Shown here piece by piece: positions 31,756-39,424 of a stretch of DNA of 64,000 bases (the first letter of the stretch is position 1; the number at the start of each line of letters is the position of its first letter). Below the pieces are notes generated by a model, which did not search any database, was not told the DNA's origin, and saw only the letters and a program-made list of their open reading frames with translations. The DNA comes from DATATV01 sp035551355 (GTDB lineage: Bacteria > Actinomycetota > Actinomycetes > Mycobacteriales > Pseudonocardiaceae): contig DASZNF010000100.1 of NCBI GenBank assembly GCA_035551355.1, positions 20,283 to 84,282 on the forward strand, in the 5' to 3' direction. The position numbers were made by a program, and so were the translations under genes.

Positions 31756-32436
31756 TTACTGCTCGCTCGGGGTCCTAGCGTGGTCGCGCAGCTGGGTGGC
31801 CAGCACCGCGGCCTGGGTGCGCCGCTCCATGCCCAGCTTGCCCAGCAGCCGGGACACGTAGTTCTTCACGGTCTTCTCCGCGAGGAACATGCGTTCGGCG
31901 ATCTGCCGGTTGGTCAGCCCTTCGCCGATCAGATCCAACAGCAGCCGCTCCTGCTCGGTCAGCGCGGCCAGCGGACCGGGGGCGGCCACGTTCGCCCGCA
32001 GCCGGGCCATCAGCGCGGCCGCGGCCCGGTTGTCCAGCAGCGACCGGCCCGCGCCGACCGTGCGCACCGCCGAGACCAGGTCCATGCCCTTGATGTCCTT
32101 GATCACGTACCCGCCCGCGCCGGCCAGGATGGCGTCCAGCATGGCCTGCTCGTCGGTGAACGAGGTCAGCATCAGGCAGTTCACCTCGGGTGTCCGGGAG
32201 CGGATCTCCCGGCACAGTTCCACCCCGTTGCCGTCCGGCAGGCGGATGTCCAGCACCGCGATGTCCGGGCGCAGCGCCGGAATCCGGGCCAGCGCCTCGG
32301 CCGCCGACGCGGCCTGACCGATCACCCGCAGGTCGCCCTCGACCTCCAGCAGGTCGGCCACCCCCCGGCGCACCACCTCATGGTCGTCGACCAGGAAGAC
32401 CGTGATGAGGCCCAGGGGGACTTCGTCATCAGTCAT
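31756..32436 (-). CDS. devR: DevR/DosR-type NarL-family response regulator
   Basis: A 226-aa two-component regulator. The receiver begins ITVFLVDDHEVVRRGVADLL, and the phospho-acceptor is Asp63 (AVLDIRLPDGNG). The LuxR-type HTH is LTEQERLLLDLIGEGLTNRQ followed by AERMFLAEKTVKNYVSRLLG. The HTH wording LAEKTVKNYVSRLLxKLGMERRTQAAV is almost that of mycobacterial DevR/DosR, the activator of the hypoxia and dormancy regulon. A DosR-like site lies about 60 bp upstream, suggesting autoregulation. No DevS-type kinase gene adjoins it, which is unusual. Confidence 0.92.
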   Translation of the reverse strand: MTDDEVPLGLITVFLVDDHEVVRRGVADLLEVEGDLRVIGQAASAAEALARIPALRPDIAVLDIRLPDGNGVELCREIRSRTPEVNCLMLTSFTDEQAMLDAILAGAGGYVIKDIKGMDLVSAVRTVGAGRSLLDNRAAAALMARLRANVAAPGPLAALTEQERLLLDLIGEGLTNRQIAERMFLAEKTVKNYVSRLLGKLGMERRTQAAVLATQLRDHARTPSEQ

Positions 32437-32492
32437 CTCATCAGGCTACGTCCGGGATTCCGGCGTGGCGCGGGCCGAAAACCACCCCTGCC

Positions 32493-32512
32493 CCGGGACC
32501 AAAGTCATTTCC
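32493..32512. promoter_or_regulatory. DosR-box-like site upstream of devR
   Basis: The core GGGACCAAAGTC (32495-32506) matches 11 of the first 12 positions of GGGACTWWAGTC. It is centred about 64 bp upstream of the devR ATG, and the other neighbour here is the 3' end of the phosphoketolase gene. This supports DevR autoactivation, as known in mycobacteria. Confidence 0.6.
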
Positions 32513-32653
32513 GCCCCTCACCAGCGCAAACCCGCCGCGGCGGTCACCCTGCGCGGGAGCGGGGTCACCGCCGGTGCGAGAAAACCCGCCCGGCCGCGCC
32601 GGGCGACCGGAGCCACGGTTCGCTCGGCCCGGCCTTGACCACCGACGCCCGGA

Positions 32654-35011
32654 TCACGGTCCCGACCCGGGCCCGGTTGCCCGCTGCCAGGCCCATTCGC
32701 GCACCTCGGGCAGGTCCTCGCCGTGTTCCCGGATCCACCGTCGGTGGTGCTCCCGCCGGTCGATCATGTCCTGCCGGAGCAGGGCCGCGGACGCGCGCAG
32801 CCCGGGCACCCGGTCGATGACGTCGACGGCCAGCCGGTAGCGATCCAGGTCGTTGCGCACCAGCGCGTCGAAGGGCGTGGTGCCCGCCCCCGCCCCGCGA
32901 TGGCCGCGCACCAGCAGCCCGCCCCGCCGGCCGGCCAGCCGGTGGATCAGCCAGGAGTGGCCGTGGTAGGCGAAGATCACCGGAGCGTCGGCGGTGAACA
33001 ACGAGTCGAACTCGAGGTCGGTCAGGCCCCGCACGTGCTCGGTGTGCGGCAGCAGCCGCAGCAGATCGACCACGTTCACCACCCGCACCCGAACCTCGGG
33101 CCGCCGGGCCCGCAGCAGCGCGGCCGCGGCCAGCGCCTCGACGGTCTCGGCCGCCCCCGCGCCGGCCAGCACCACGTCCGGCGCGTCACCGGCGTCCTCG
33201 ACGATGCCCGCGCCCCGCGCGCAGTGCAGTTCGGCCGCCTCCGGGTCGAACAGCGTTGGCGTGGACTGGCCGCCGGCCACGATCAGGTTCACCACGTCCG
33301 GCTCGGCCAGGCACTGCCGGGCCACGGCCAGCAGCGTGTTCGCGTCCGGCGGCAGGTAGACCCGCAGCGGCCCGGCCTCCCCGGCCAGCAGATGGTCGGC
33401 GAAACCCGGGTTCGGCCGGGTCCGGTCCTGGGTGGTGAGCAGGTAGGTCAGCGCGGGAACCGGCGGCCGCCAGGCCAGTCCGCGGTGCGTGCGCAGCCAG
33501 CCGAGATGGGTCTCGGTCATGGCGGCAAGCTGCGGCGCGACCGCCTCCTGGCAGCACACCAGCGCATGCCTGCCGGTACGGACATATCCCTCGGCCAGGC
33601 CCTGGCACAGGTGCGCGGAGACCACCTCGACGACCCGGCCGGTGCGGCCCAGGTGCGGGTCGCCGGGCACGAGTTCGGCCTGCCACTGCTTGCGGGTCAC
33701 CTCGTACACCGCGCGCAGCCGGCCGGACACGGTCTCGTCCGGGCTGAACAGCCGGATGTCGCGGTGCCGGCCGTCGCGCTCCAGCACGTCCCGCAGGTAG
33801 CCGCCCAGCGCCCGCGCCGGGTCGGCGACGGCGCCCTCGGGCTGGGCCTGCCGGGTGGTGTCCGGCAGGTCCAGCGGACGGTGCAGCAGACCGCCGTTGG
33901 CGTGCGGGTTGGCGCCCATTCGCCGGGAACCCCGCGGAATCAGCGCGGTCACCTCGAGCGTGGGCTCACCGTCCTCCTCGAACAGTTCCTCGGGTCGGTA
34001 ACCGCGCAGCCAGCGCTCCAGCTCGCGCAGCTGACCCGGGTTCTGCCGCACCCGGGTCAGCGGAATCCCATGCGCCCGACCGGTTCCCTCCATCGGCTCG
34101 CCATCCACATCGGACGGTCCGGTCCAGCCTTTGAGGCTGCGCAACACGATCATCGGCCAGTGCGGTCGGACCCCGTTGCGGCCGGCCCGCGCGGTGCGCT
34201 GGATGGCCTCGATCTCGCCAAGCGCGATGTCCAGCGCGGCGGCCATCGACTGGTGCATCGCATCGGAGTCCGACCCGGACACGGTGTAGGGGCGGTAGCC
34301 GTGGCCGTGCAGCAGCGCGCCCAGTTCGTCGTCGGGAATCCGGGCCAGCAGCGCCGGATTGCCGATGCTGTAACCGTTGAGATGCAGGATGGGCAGCACC
34401 GCGCCGTCGTGCGCCGGGTCGATGAACTTGTCGGCCTGCCAGCCCGCGGCCAGCGGCCCGGTCTCCGCCTCGCCGTCGCCGATCACGCAGGCCACCACCA
34501 GATCCGGATTGTCCAGCGCCGCACCATAAGCGTGGGCCAGCGAATGCCCCAGCTCGTCGCCGGAGTGGATCGAGCCGGGCAGCTCCGGGGTCACCTGACC
34601 GGACACCCCGCCGGGAAAGGCGAACTGCCGGAACAACGCGCGCAACCCGCGCAGGTCCTGCCCGATCTCGGGATGACCGGCCGAATAACTGCCCTCCAGC
34701 CAGGAATTCGCGAACAGTGCCGCCGCGCCGTGCGTCGGGCCGAACACCGGCAGCAGCTCCACGTCGTGGGCGATGATCGCCCGGTTGAGGTGCGCGGTGA
34801 TCAGGTTCAGCCCGGGGCAGGTGCCCCAGTGCCCGGACGGGTGCGGCTTGACGTGCTCGGGCAGCAGCGGCGTGGCCAGCAACGGGTTGTCCAGCAGGTA
34901 CAACTGGCCGGCGGACAGATAGTCGGCCGCCCGCCACTGCGCGTCGACCTGCCGCAGTTGCTTGTCGGACAACGGTTTCTGGTCGATGGTGCGCTCGGTG
35001 GTGGCGGTCAT
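32654..35011 (-). CDS. xfp: Xylulose-5-phosphate/fructose-6-phosphate phosphoketolase
   Basis: A 785-aa thiamine diphosphate enzyme that splits xylulose-5-phosphate (or fructose-6-phosphate) with phosphate to acetyl phosphate plus a C3 or C4 aldose phosphate. N-terminal signature: GHWGTCPGLNLITAHLNR. TPP-binding core: CVIGDGEAETGPLA through HLNGYSIGNP. Also SGSDSDAMHQ and FSPDETVSGRL. The C-terminal phosphoketolase domain is complete (AYHGHSWLIHRLAGRR). The ATG overlaps the stop of the upstream stress-protein gene, so it is translated from the same message. Acetyl phosphate supply suits fermentative survival under low oxygen. Confidence 0.95.
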   Translation of the reverse strand: MTATTERTIDQKPLSDKQLRQVDAQWRAADYLSAGQLYLLDNPLLATPLLPEHVKPHPSGHWGTCPGLNLITAHLNRAIIAHDVELLPVFGPTHGAAALFANSWLEGSYSAGHPEIGQDLRGLRALFRQFAFPGGVSGQVTPELPGSIHSGDELGHSLAHAYGAALDNPDLVVACVIGDGEAETGPLAAGWQADKFIDPAHDGAVLPILHLNGYSIGNPALLARIPDDELGALLHGHGYRPYTVSGSDSDAMHQSMAAALDIALGEIEAIQRTARAGRNGVRPHWPMIVLRSLKGWTGPSDVDGEPMEGTGRAHGIPLTRVRQNPGQLRELERWLRGYRPEELFEEDGEPTLEVTALIPRGSRRMGANPHANGGLLHRPLDLPDTTRQAQPEGAVADPARALGGYLRDVLERDGRHRDIRLFSPDETVSGRLRAVYEVTRKQWQAELVPGDPHLGRTGRVVEVVSAHLCQGLAEGYVRTGRHALVCCQEAVAPQLAAMTETHLGWLRTHRGLAWRPPVPALTYLLTTQDRTRPNPGFADHLLAGEAGPLRVYLPPDANTLLAVARQCLAEPDVVNLIVAGGQSTPTLFDPEAAELHCARGAGIVEDAGDAPDVVLAGAGAAETVEALAAAALLRARRPEVRVRVVNVVDLLRLLPHTEHVRGLTDLEFDSLFTADAPVIFAYHGHSWLIHRLAGRRGGLLVRGHRGAGAGTTPFDALVRNDLDRYRLAVDVIDRVPGLRASAALLRQDMIDRREHHRRWIREHGEDLPEVREWAWQRATGPGSGP

Positions 35012-35928
35012 CTCGGCTCCTCGGTCGCGGTGTTCGGACGCGCCACCAGCAGGGGGCAGGGGGAGTGGTAGATCAGCGCCTGACTGGTCGAGCCGAGCAA
35101 CCGCCCGGCGATCCGGCGGTGCCCCCGGCTGCCGACCACCAGCAGCTGCGCGTCCGCGGCGTGGGCCAGCAACTGGCGCAGCGGCCGGTCCCGGGTGAGC
35201 ACCCGGCGCACCGCGACATCCGGGTATTGCTCTTGCCAGCCGGCCAATCCGTCGGCCAGCAGCTCCTCCTCGTACCGCTCGGCGGCCGCCCAGTCCACGA
35301 TGAACTGCCGGGCGTAGGCGTAGGCGCTGTCCGAGGCGAACTCCACCCAGGTGTGCACCGCGACCAGTTCCGCGCGGCGCACCGAGGACGCCGCGAAGGC
35401 CAGCGCGACCGCGGCCTCTCCGGCGGCCGAACCGTCCACCCCGACCACCACCGCCCCGGTCGTCGGCGGCTGCGCGTCCACCGTGCGGCCGCGCACCACC
35501 GCGACCGGCGCGTGCCCGTGCGCGACCAGGCCGGCCGCGGTGGAACCGGCCAGCATCCCGGAAAACCCGCCCAGTCCGCGCGCGCCCAGTGCCACCAGCC
35601 GGGCGCGCGCGGACAACTCGGTCAGCACCGACAGCGCGTCGCCGACCCGCACCTCGGTGCGCACGGACAGGTCCGGGTGCGCGGCGGTGATCTGCTCGGC
35701 CGCCTCGGCCATAAAGCCGCGGCCCTCGGACTCCAGGGCGTTCTGGTAGTCCTCGGCCAGTTCGAACCCGCCGCCGGCCCGCCGCACCCTGGTGGCCACC
35801 GCGTAGGCCAGCAGCAGCGGCGCCCGGCGCGTCGAAGCCTCCCCGGCCGCCCACCGCGCGGCGTTCAGCGCCGGCGCCGAACCGTCCACACCGGACACGA
35901 CGGGACTGCCGATCAGGTTGTCCACCAT
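35008..35928 (-). CDS. Tandem-domain universal stress protein
   Basis: A 306-aa protein of two UspA domains. Domain 1 (about 1-145) has VVSGVDGSAPALNAARWA and ends with LVALGARGLGGFSGMLAGST and PVAVVRG. Domain 2 (about 155-300) has VVVGVDGSAAGEAAVALA and LLVVGSRGHRRIAGRLLGST. Both carry the ATP-binding G-x2-G-x9-G-S/T pattern, as in the ATP-binding mycobacterial Rv2623, a DosR-regulon member. ATG 35928 follows AGAGG. GTG 35937 is an alternative. The stop overlaps the phosphoketolase start. Confidence 0.9.
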   Translation of the reverse strand: MVDNLIGSPVVSGVDGSAPALNAARWAAGEASTRRAPLLLAYAVATRVRRAGGGFELAEDYQNALESEGRGFMAEAAEQITAAHPDLSVRTEVRVGDALSVLTELSARARLVALGARGLGGFSGMLAGSTAAGLVAHGHAPVAVVRGRTVDAQPPTTGAVVVGVDGSAAGEAAVALAFAASSVRRAELVAVHTWVEFASDSAYAYARQFIVDWAAAERYEEELLADGLAGWQEQYPDVAVRRVLTRDRPLRQLLAHAADAQLLVVGSRGHRRIAGRLLGSTSQALIYHSPCPLLVARPNTATEEPR

Positions 35929-35941
35929 GGTGATCACCTCT

Positions 35942-35969
35942 GAGGCTCAGCCGGGCCCGGCTGAGCCTC
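35942..35969 (-). promoter_or_regulatory. 28-bp perfect palindrome between the two universal stress protein genes
   Basis: GAGGCTCAGCCGGG followed directly by its complement CCCGGCTGAGCCTC gives 14-bp arms with no spacer, realistically a hairpin of about 12 bp with a GGCC loop. It lies in the 75-bp gap inside the operon, just before the AGAGG ribosome binding site of the second gene. It may attenuate, stabilise or process the message, or be bound as DNA. Confidence 0.8.
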
Positions 35970-36003
35970 GGCGTCGCGCACCTGGCAAGCGGGGACCGCG
36001 CGA

Positions 36004-36531
36004 TCACAGCAACGGACCCGGACCGTAGGTCAGCGGCAGCGGCGCGGCGCCGCGTTCGGCGGCCAGCACCGGTTCCCGGTCGGCCAGCGACGCGGGCACG
36101 ATCACCACCGGGCAGGCCGCGTGCCGCACACAGGACTGCGCGATGGTGCCCAGCGCCACCTCGAACAGCCTGCCGTGGCCGTGACTGCCCAGCACCAGCA
36201 GTTGCGCCTGCCGGCTGGCCACGGCCAGCACCTCGGTCGTGGCCCCCTGCACGACGTCCGCGGTCAGCCGCGGATCGTCCTGTTCGTCGAGCACCTCGCG
36301 GATGGCGTTGTCCAGGCGGCGTAAGTATTCCGGGGCCGGATCTGTTCTGGCCCGCGCGCCGGCACCGACGACGGTGGGCCGGCCCGCCGCGACGATCGGC
36401 TCGGTGTGCCAGACCAGCACCGCGCGCACCGCGCAGTCCCGCCGGTCGGCCTCGGCCAGCGCCCAGCGCAGCGCCTCCCGGCTGTACCGGCTGCCGTCCA
36501 CCCCCACCAGGATCGGCCTGTCCTCGACCAT
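36004..36531 (-). CDS. Single-domain universal stress protein
   Basis: A 175-aa UspA-fold protein. It opens ILVGVDGSRYSREALRWAL. The ATP-binding loop is VLGSHGHGRLFEVALGTIAQ, and it ends CPVVIVPASLADREP. GGAGG lies six bases before the ATG. It is the second gene of the CBS-USP-USP-phosphoketolase operon. Such proteins are induced under hypoxia and stasis in actinobacteria. Confidence 0.9.
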   Translation of the reverse strand: MVEDRPILVGVDGSRYSREALRWALAEADRRDCAVRAVLVWHTEPIVAAGRPTVVGAGARARTDPAPEYLRRLDNAIREVLDEQDDPRLTADVVQGATTEVLAVASRQAQLLVLGSHGHGRLFEVALGTIAQSCVRHAACPVVIVPASLADREPVLAAERGAAPLPLTYGPGPLL

Positions 36532-36558
36532 GCCGTGCCTCCTTGGCCCCTCGGCGAC

Positions 36559-37056
36559 CTACTCGGTCGCACCCCCCGTTGTGCTCGACACCCGCTGCGC
36601 CTGCTCCGCGTGCGGGCTGCTGAGCCGGAATTCCTCGTCCCCATTGGCGAATCCGCGCATCAGATCCTGCCGCGCCACCACGCCGACCAGCTTGTCCTCC
36701 TCCAGCACGAACAACCGGCGCACGTCCGCCTTGGCCAGTTGCCGGGCCGCGCTGGGCAGGTACGCGGTCGGGTGCACGGTGCGCTCCGGCGCGGACATCA
36801 ACTCGGCCGCCGTCGCCCCCGCGGCGCCGGCCGGGGACGCGGCGGGCCTGGCCTCGGCCCCGTCCCCGGCGGCGTCCTCCCCGCGGGGTAAGTCCGCCTC
36901 GGACACCACTCCCAGCAACACGCCTTGCTCGTCCACCACCGGCACCGCGCTGATCTCGTGGCCATCGACCAGATCGACGATGTCCGCGAACGGTGTCCCC
37001 GGGCTGACTGTCACCAGTTCTCGGGTCATCACATCGGCGACGATCGGCTTGCGCAT
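36559..37056 (-). CDS. CBS-domain pair protein (Hrp1-like)
   Basis: A 165-aa protein of two CBS domains separated by an acidic/Ala-rich linker. CBS1: VADVMTRELVTVSPGTPFAD, then HEISAVPVVDEQGVLLGVVS. CBS2: SAPERTVHPTAYLPSAARQL, then DVRRLFVLEEDKLVGVVARQD. CBS pairs bind adenine nucleotides. The architecture matches mycobacterial Hrp1 (Rv2626c), one of the most strongly DosR-induced proteins. AGGAGG sits four bases before ATG 37056, and the longer frame to 37122 lacks such support. Two DosR-like boxes lie upstream. Confidence 0.9.
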   Translation of the reverse strand: MRKPIVADVMTRELVTVSPGTPFADIVDLVDGHEISAVPVVDEQGVLLGVVSEADLPRGEDAAGDGAEARPAASPAGAAGATAAELMSAPERTVHPTAYLPSAARQLAKADVRRLFVLEEDKLVGVVARQDLMRGFANGDEEFRLSSPHAEQAQRVSSTTGGATE

Positions 37057-37104
37057 CAGTCCTCCTGGGCGGCGCCGGACGGCCCGGCAGAAACGAGCGG
37101 TCCC

Positions 37105-37124
37105 GGTTTGCCCTAAGTCCACAA
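37105..37124. promoter_or_regulatory. DosR-box-like site 1 upstream of the CBS-USP-xfp operon
   Basis: Read on the minus strand it is TTGTGGACTTAGGGCAAACC. The first half matches TTSGGGACTWW at 10 of 11 positions. It lies 49 bp upstream of the CBS gene start, a sensible activator position. Confidence 0.5.
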
Positions 37125-37162
37125 CATCGCGCAGGTCGACCGCAGAGTGCGAAGACCCCTGA

Positions 37163-37182
37163 TCGCGGGAACAAGGTCCTCA
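37163..37182. promoter_or_regulatory. DosR-box-like site 2 upstream of the CBS-USP-xfp operon
   Basis: Read on the minus strand it is TGAGGACCTTGTTCCCGCGA, matching the DosR consensus in both half-sites (GGAC and TCCC around a TT centre). Paired boxes about 58 bp apart are typical of strongly induced DosR promoters. Confidence 0.5.
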
Positions 37183-37260
37183 GCCGGTTTACTCCGCATG
37201 TCCGCATCGATCGGGGCGTCGCCGCGGGCGTCGTACCTGGGCGTAAACCGTTGTCGCAGG

Positions 37261-38184
37261 TCAGGATCGAGGCGCCGGGCGGGGCCGCAGCCGCACGGTG
37301 GGCAGGGCGGGCGCGGGCAGCGCGGCGCCCGCCTCGGCGGCCACCGCGGCGAACCGGGCCGAAGGTCCTTCGGCCCGCGCGGCTTCCCAGTCCTTTCGCG
37401 CGGCCACTATCTCGGAATGGTCACGGGCCACGAAGTTCCACCACATCAACACCGGCTCGGTGAACGGCTGCCCGCCGATCAGCAGCGCCCGGGTGGTGCT
37501 CTCGGCATCGATCACGAGCTCGCGCCGGCCCGGCGGCAGACAACGCAGGGCGCCAACCGGCACCGGCGCGCCGTCCACGCACACCGGTTGCGCCGCGGCC
37601 AGCACCGCGTGCTCGAACTCCGGCTCCAGCGGAATCCGCACCGGTTTGCCCGCGGACACCATGATTTCCGCGCCCAGCAAAGGAGAATGCGTTCGCGCGG
37701 GGGACACGCCACCGGCCAGCTGTCCGATGAGGACGGTGATCGACTCGTCGCCGGGCAGGGTCGCGTGGTGCTCGAATCGGGGCTGGATGTCCCGCGCCGC
37801 ATCGGGCAGCGCGATCCACAGCTGCACGCCGTGCAGCCGCGCCGAGTGGCCGGACGGCGAGTGCTCGGCGTGCGCGATGCCGCGTCCGGCGGTCATCAGG
37901 TTGAGCTGGCCGGGCCGGATCAGCTGATCGTTGCCCAGGCCGTCGCGGTGCCGGACCTCGCCGTCCAGCAACCAGGTCACCGTCTGCAGCCCGATGTGCG
38001 GGTGCGGCGGCACGGCCATGCCGACCCGGCCGGTGATGTCGTCCGGACCGTAGGAGTCGGCGAAGCACCAGGCGCCGACCGTGGAGCGGGCCCGGCTGGG
38101 CAGGGTGCGGCGCACCAGCATGGCCCGCGGGCCGCCCAGCGGCACCTCCCGTGGTTCCAGCATTTGCCCGTCCAGCTTGTCCAT
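37261..38184 (-). CDS. Pirin-family protein
   Basis: A 307-aa bicupin. The N-terminal cupin has PPHPHIGLQTVTWLLDGEVRH (metal-binding His pair) and GRGIAHAEHS, the standard pirin H-x-H ... H-x-E ligands. The C-terminal cupin is weaker. The C-terminal tail is Ala/Pro/Arg-rich. Bacterial pirins include quercetin 2,3-dioxygenases and redox or metabolic regulators. ATG 38184 follows GAGG at eight bases. It is divergent from an LLM flavoprotein gene. Confidence 0.88.
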   Translation of the reverse strand: MDKLDGQMLEPREVPLGGPRAMLVRRTLPSRARSTVGAWCFADSYGPDDITGRVGMAVPPHPHIGLQTVTWLLDGEVRHRDGLGNDQLIRPGQLNLMTAGRGIAHAEHSPSGHSARLHGVQLWIALPDAARDIQPRFEHHATLPGDESITVLIGQLAGGVSPARTHSPLLGAEIMVSAGKPVRIPLEPEFEHAVLAAAQPVCVDGAPVPVGALRCLPPGRRELVIDAESTTRALLIGGQPFTEPVLMWWNFVARDHSEIVAARKDWEAARAEGPSARFAAVAAEAGAALPAPALPTVRLRPRPAPRS

Positions 38185-38326
38185 GTCCACCGCCTCTTTG
38201 TCGACAACCGGACGATAACCGGCTCCGGTGTGTCCGGCCCCACGACGCGGTCGGGGAACACTGGAGCCGGGCGTCCTGTTGGACAGGGTAATTGACACTG
38301 CAACTACTTCACAGGGGTGAGAGGAC

Positions 38327-39418
38327 ATGCAGTTCGGAATCTTCACCGTCGGCGATGTGACGGCGGACCCCACCACCGGGCGCACGCCGAGCGAGCACGA
38401 GCGGATCGCCTCGATGGTGGCCATCGCGCGCAAGGCCGAAGAGGTCGGCCTGGACGTGTTCGCCACCGGGGAGCACCACAATCCGCCGTTCGTGCCGTCC
38501 TCGCCGACCACCATGCTCGGCTACATCGCGGCCCAGACGCAACGGCTGATCCTGTCCACCTCGACCACGCTGATCACCACCAACGACCCGGTGAAGATCG
38601 CCGAGGACTTCGCCATGTTGCAGCACCTGTCCGGCGGCCGGGTCGACCTGATGATGGGCCGGGGCAACACCGCGCCGGTGTACCCGTGGTTCGGGCAGGA
38701 CATCCGGCAGGGTATTCCGCTGGCCATCGAGAACTACGCGCTGCTGCACAAGTTGTGGCGGGAGGACGTGGTCGACTGGGAGGGCCGGTTCCGCACTCCG
38801 TTGCAGGGCTTCACCTCCACCCCGCGCCCGCTGGACGGGGTGCCGCCGTTCGTGTGGCACGGCTCGATCCGCAGCCCGGAGATCGCCGAACAGGCCGCGT
38901 ACTACGGCGACGGCTTCTTCGCCAACCACATCTTCTGGCCCACCGGGCACTTCCAGCAGCTGATCGAGCTGTACCGCAGCCGGTTCGAGCACTACGGGCA
39001 CGGCTCGGCCGACCAGGCCATCGTCGGCCTTGGCGGGCAGGTGTTCATGCGCCGCAACTCCCAGGACGCGATCCGCGAGTTCCGGCCCTACTTCGACAAC
39101 GCGCCGGTGTACGGGCACGGGCCCTCGCTGGAGGACTTCATGGCCGGCACGCCGCTGACCGTGGGCAGCCCGCAGCAGGTCATCGACCGCACCCTGACCT
39201 TCCGCGAGCACTTCGGGGACTACCAGCGCCAACTGTTCCTGATGGATCACGCCGGGCTGCCGAGCAAGACCGTGCTGGAGCAGCTGGATCTGCTGGGCGA
39301 GGAAGTGGTTCCGGTGCTGCGCAAGGAACTGGACGCCAAGCGCCCCGCGCACGTGCCGGACGCGCCCACCCACTCCTCCCTGCTGGCCGCGGCCCGCACG
39401 CCCCAGCCGCAGACCTGA
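38327..39418 (+). CDS. LLM-class flavin-dependent oxidoreductase (luciferase-like monooxygenase)
   Basis: A 363-aa FMN- or F420-dependent enzyme of the bacterial luciferase fold. The N-terminus MQFGIFTVGD and FATGEHHNPPFVPSSP are typical, as are STSTTLITTNDPVKIAEDFA and LSGGRVDLMMGRGN, the flavin phosphate-binding region. PVYPWFGQD also fits the family. GAGAGG lies five bases before the ATG. The substrate is unknown. Confidence 0.88.
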   Translation: MQFGIFTVGDVTADPTTGRTPSEHERIASMVAIARKAEEVGLDVFATGEHHNPPFVPSSPTTMLGYIAAQTQRLILSTSTTLITTNDPVKIAEDFAMLQHLSGGRVDLMMGRGNTAPVYPWFGQDIRQGIPLAIENYALLHKLWREDVVDWEGRFRTPLQGFTSTPRPLDGVPPFVWHGSIRSPEIAEQAAYYGDGFFANHIFWPTGHFQQLIELYRSRFEHYGHGSADQAIVGLGGQVFMRRNSQDAIREFRPYFDNAPVYGHGPSLEDFMAGTPLTVGSPQQVIDRTLTFREHFGDYQRQLFLMDHAGLPSKTVLEQLDLLGEEVVPVLRKELDAKRPAHVPDAPTHSSLLAAARTPQPQT

Positions 39419-39424
39419 CCGGAG

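Noticed and set aside
32654..37207. A 1517-codon open frame reading through CBS, stress-protein and phosphoketolase genes
   Set aside because: Only the part from 35011 is a real protein (phosphoketolase). The upstream part is Arg/Gly/Ala-rich antipattern in a different frame of three recognised genes.
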